From positions 124,001-188,000 of the forward strand of contig NC_047496.1 in NCBI RefSeq assembly GCF_002079055.1: 64,000 nt of DNA. Direction: 5' to 3'. Positions 61,910-64,000 of the stretch are shown here, one piece after another. The DNA is from Saccharomyces paradoxus (lineage: Eukaryota; Ascomycota; Saccharomycetes; Saccharomycetales; Saccharomycetaceae). Each line of letters opens with the position of its first letter. Positions within the stretch are counted from its first letter, which is position 1. The notes below the pieces were generated by a model that saw only the letters and a program-made list of their open reading frames with translations, was not told where the DNA came from and did no database searches. The translations under genes and the position numbers were made by a program.

Positions 61910-63832
61910 TTAATAGTAGATATTAGAACTATGCTCTGTAAATGTATTAGATACATCGTTAACAATCTTAGTGACCGTATTATCATTCCCTTCAGTGCTG
62001 TTCATACCGTTTCGTTGAGCAGCCACATCTTCATTTCCATGATCTATCTTCTGTTGCTGCTCCTTTTGAACCATTTCCAAAGCGGCCATAACGTTATCTT
62101 CTAGGCTTAGCATAGCATCGTTCATTATAGTATGATCATTTCTATCTAAATCAGCAACCGCATGGTTGATATCTTGTTCACCATCGTTAACGGAGTTCGC
62201 GTGAGTTTGTGGTTCATTATTCGTTAAATGGGGCACGATTCCGTTGGTAGCAACATCCAAGTATTTCCGTCTTTTCCTTGTGTTTTCTTCCTCCACAAAT
62301 CTATTAAAAGAATTCATTGACTGTTCGTCGTCCAATAATGGCGTATTCTGTATTGGCGAAGGATACTCGGATCTTTTATCCGCTCGGTTGGGCTCAGCGG
62401 TAGTAATGGGACTATTGGCGGTGTTCTGGAATGTGGTTTGTACAATATTAGTGTCTGGTGGAGTAGGTTCCCCCTCCGCACCACTTAGCGTACTGGAAAT
62501 AAGATTCTGGGGAAAATTTAGTGATTGTCCTAATAACGCATTATCGTGCTTTTTGCTTTTTCTTGGCTTATTAATAGTTTCTATGTGTTGTGTCGGTAGC
62601 ATATGCGCCTGCTTAACTGCTCTCTTTTGTTCAATAATCACCCCCGTCCCGTCTCTGTACCTCATCTTGCATTTCTGGCACCGAGAGATTACCTCCGAAA
62701 CAGTACTCTTGATTCCTCTCCAATGATATTTCTCACCTATTTTAGAGGTCACTTTATTGATACCTAAATGTTCTACTAAATGTATCTCTAATGCAATCTG
62801 GATTTGTTGATCTGTGTCGTAAATGATTTCTTTCCCTTTTGTCATCAATTTACCATTTAATACTGAATGAGTCTTGGAAAGTACTCTTAATCTGGCCTTT
62901 TCGTTTCTATCACAATGCAAAGGATATTTGCCTGTTTCCAAAAAATGCTTTAATCGTTCATATTTTCCAATTTCAATACTCTTTTGAGGATCTCGTAATA
63001 AATCTATACTCTTTGTAATATGTGTGAACTCTTTACCATACATGAACGAATCTACTGGCACATCAAAGCCCTTGAGAATTCCCGCTTCAGGCAGTTTTCC
63101 AATCCGTCTAAAGTTCAATCCTTCCAAAATTCTTCTGATTCCTACGTTCGTTCCGTAAATTAGCGGGAAGAAAGATGATGTAAACCCTAATTTCTTTGAC
63201 CATTCTATGAATGTTTCCACTAATGTTTTTCCAATACCTTTACCGCGAATACCAGCATTCACCAGAAATGTTCCCGTGACCACATGCGCCGAACGTCCAG
63301 GGTATGCTGGCTTGAGGTCAAATATACCTAGACATTGCTTCTCCCATTGTATACTAAGATTCAAATTTCGACGTTCTTTTCGTCTCTTATATTGAGTGGT
63401 GTGCTTCATGGTCTCTACATCAGTTCCATAGTTATCATCCGCGTCTGCTTCAGTATCCATACTGTAATCTAGTTCTGGTATCTCGCCCAACACCATAATA
63501 CAAACATGACCATCGGTATGAAACCAGACATTTTTGAATTCTTCTAGTGATAAAGTCTCGTAATAGGGGAAGCTATCTCCCTTTTCCACCTCCATGTTAA
63601 ATTCGTCTAGAAGGAAGCTCAAAAGTCCTAGCGGCAATAAATCAGGATACGCAGGTATGGGATACATCGTAGCTATTGTTTCCCCATCCTTCAATAAAAT
63701 GGTATACGGTTGTAAAGGAGTCAGAAGTTGATCTGGAACCGCTGCATCATTTCTTACTTCTGAACCACTATTTGGGTGTGTGGAATGCAGATGTTCGTCA
63801 TCCCGTGTTAAGCTTGTGTGCTGACTTAGCAT
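61910..63832 (-). CDS. SPT10: histone-gene activator Spt10
   Basis: Spt10 binds paired UAS elements of core histone promoters and supports H3K56 acetylation-dependent transcription. The 640-residue product has a GNAT acetyltransferase-like domain (about 100-265) with the acetyl-CoA loop RGKGIGKT (196-203), and a DNA-binding region (about 285-395) with a zinc-binding set H351, H355, C385 and C388 in HLVEH and CQKCKM. The tail is disordered and polar. The zinc module resembles the HHCC N-terminal domain of integrases. It faces away from NIT2, which would begin just beyond the window. Confidence 0.97.
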   Translation of the reverse strand: MLSQHTSLTRDDEHLHSTHPNSGSEVRNDAAVPDQLLTPLQPYTILLKDGETIATMYPIPAYPDLLPLGLLSFLLDEFNMEVEKGDSFPYYETLSLEEFKNVWFHTDGHVCIMVLGEIPELDYSMDTEADADDNYGTDVETMKHTTQYKRRKERRNLNLSIQWEKQCLGIFDLKPAYPGRSAHVVTGTFLVNAGIRGKGIGKTLVETFIEWSKKLGFTSSFFPLIYGTNVGIRRILEGLNFRRIGKLPEAGILKGFDVPVDSFMYGKEFTHITKSIDLLRDPQKSIEIGKYERLKHFLETGKYPLHCDRNEKARLRVLSKTHSVLNGKLMTKGKEIIYDTDQQIQIALEIHLVEHLGINKVTSKIGEKYHWRGIKSTVSEVISRCQKCKMRYRDGTGVIIEQKRAVKQAHMLPTQHIETINKPRKSKKHDNALLGQSLNFPQNLISSTLSGAEGEPTPPDTNIVQTTFQNTANSPITTAEPNRADKRSEYPSPIQNTPLLDDEQSMNSFNRFVEEENTRKRRKYLDVATNGIVPHLTNNEPQTHANSVNDGEQDINHAVADLDRNDHTIMNDAMLSLEDNVMAALEMVQKEQQQKIDHGNEDVAAQRNGMNSTEGNDNTVTKIVNDVSNTFTEHSSNIYY

Positions 63833-64000
63833 CCGGAGCTAATTAATATGATTTTTTTAGTAATCACTTTGACTGAAGTCTGGAGTTCTTGTTGATTGGG
63901 ACACTTCGTATTCATCTTCCAGGTAGTGAATTAACGCAAATGTAATGAGTTTTCTTTCATGTTTTTTATTTTTTTATTATTTTGGCTCACGATCCGCATA
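63833..64000. promoter_or_regulatory. SPT10 upstream region (start of divergent NIT2 promoter)
   Basis: The last bases of the window. AT-rich, with T-rich stretches near the end (63964-63982); no ORF. By synteny with S. cerevisiae the next gene rightward should be NIT2 on the plus strand. Confidence 0.4.

Noticed and set aside
1-64000. Ty elements, solo LTRs, tRNA genes, CRISPR arrays
   Set aside because: I looked in the intergenic gaps for LTR termini, cloverleaf sequence and spaced repeats and found none I could support.

Overview
The window is budding-yeast nuclear DNA: compact, AT-rich intergenic DNA, almost intron-free genes on both strands, one spliced ribosomal-protein gene with a TACTAAC branch point, and C/D snoRNAs. 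I recognise every substantial gene. Order and strand match the left arm of Saccharomyces chromosome X from HSP150 (YJL159W) to SPT10 (YJL127C). Several proteins (HSP150, CIS3, FAR1, TRK1, RPA34) differ from the S. cerevisiae sequences I remember, while the TIF2 product looks identical. A very close relative, most likely S. paradoxus, fits best; this is from memory, not from an alignment.

Layout. 1-2.7 kb: two convergent PIR cell-wall genes, HSP150 and CIS3. 3.5-16.5 kb: a run of minus-strand genes, FAR1 (pheromone arrest), SSY5 (amino-acid sensor protease), FBP26 (fructose-2,6-bisphosphatase), VPS35 (retromer), INO1 (inositol synthesis) and SNA3 (vacuolar sorting). 17-27 kb: mostly plus-strand genes, DAS1 (F-box), RPA34 (Pol I), IDS2, SFH5, ROQ1 and TIM17, with the snR190-U14 snoRNA pair and MRX5 on the minus strand. 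27.7-36.9 kb: YAK1 kinase, RPB4 (Pol II), YUR1 mannosyltransferase, TIF2 (eIF4A), GLG2 glycogenin and spliced RPS21B. 37.8-45 kb: LCB3, small YJL133C-A, MRS3, YJL132W and AIM23. 45.3-63.8 kb: URA2 (a multifunctional pyrimidine enzyme of about 2,200 residues), TRK1 (potassium uptake), PBS2 (osmotic MAPKK), tiny MCO6, and SPT10 (histone-gene activator).

This is ordinary core genome, not an operon-like or accessory system. Some neighbours share themes. Growth and ribosome production is covered by RPA34, snR190-U14, RPS21B, TIF2 and RPB4; stress signalling by YAK1, PBS2, ROQ1 and GLG2; the cell wall by HSP150, CIS3 and YUR1; mitochondria by TIM17, MRS3, AIM23, MRX5, MCO6 and YJL133C-A. Visible control sites include UASINO/URS1 at INO1, RRPE/PAC between the snoRNAs and RPA34, Rap1 sites at RPS21B, STREs at YAK1, an Mcm1-type box at FAR1 and a zinc-element-like palindrome at YJL132W.

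I saw no complete transposon, LTR, tRNA gene, CRISPR array or foreign island. The observations most worth a second look are a glycosyltransferase-8-like but apparently dead domain in IDS2, an 83-bp perfect inverted identity between HSP150 and CIS3, two separately homogenised repeat blocks in HSP150, the YJL132W palindrome, and a GC-rich structured block upstream of RPS21B.
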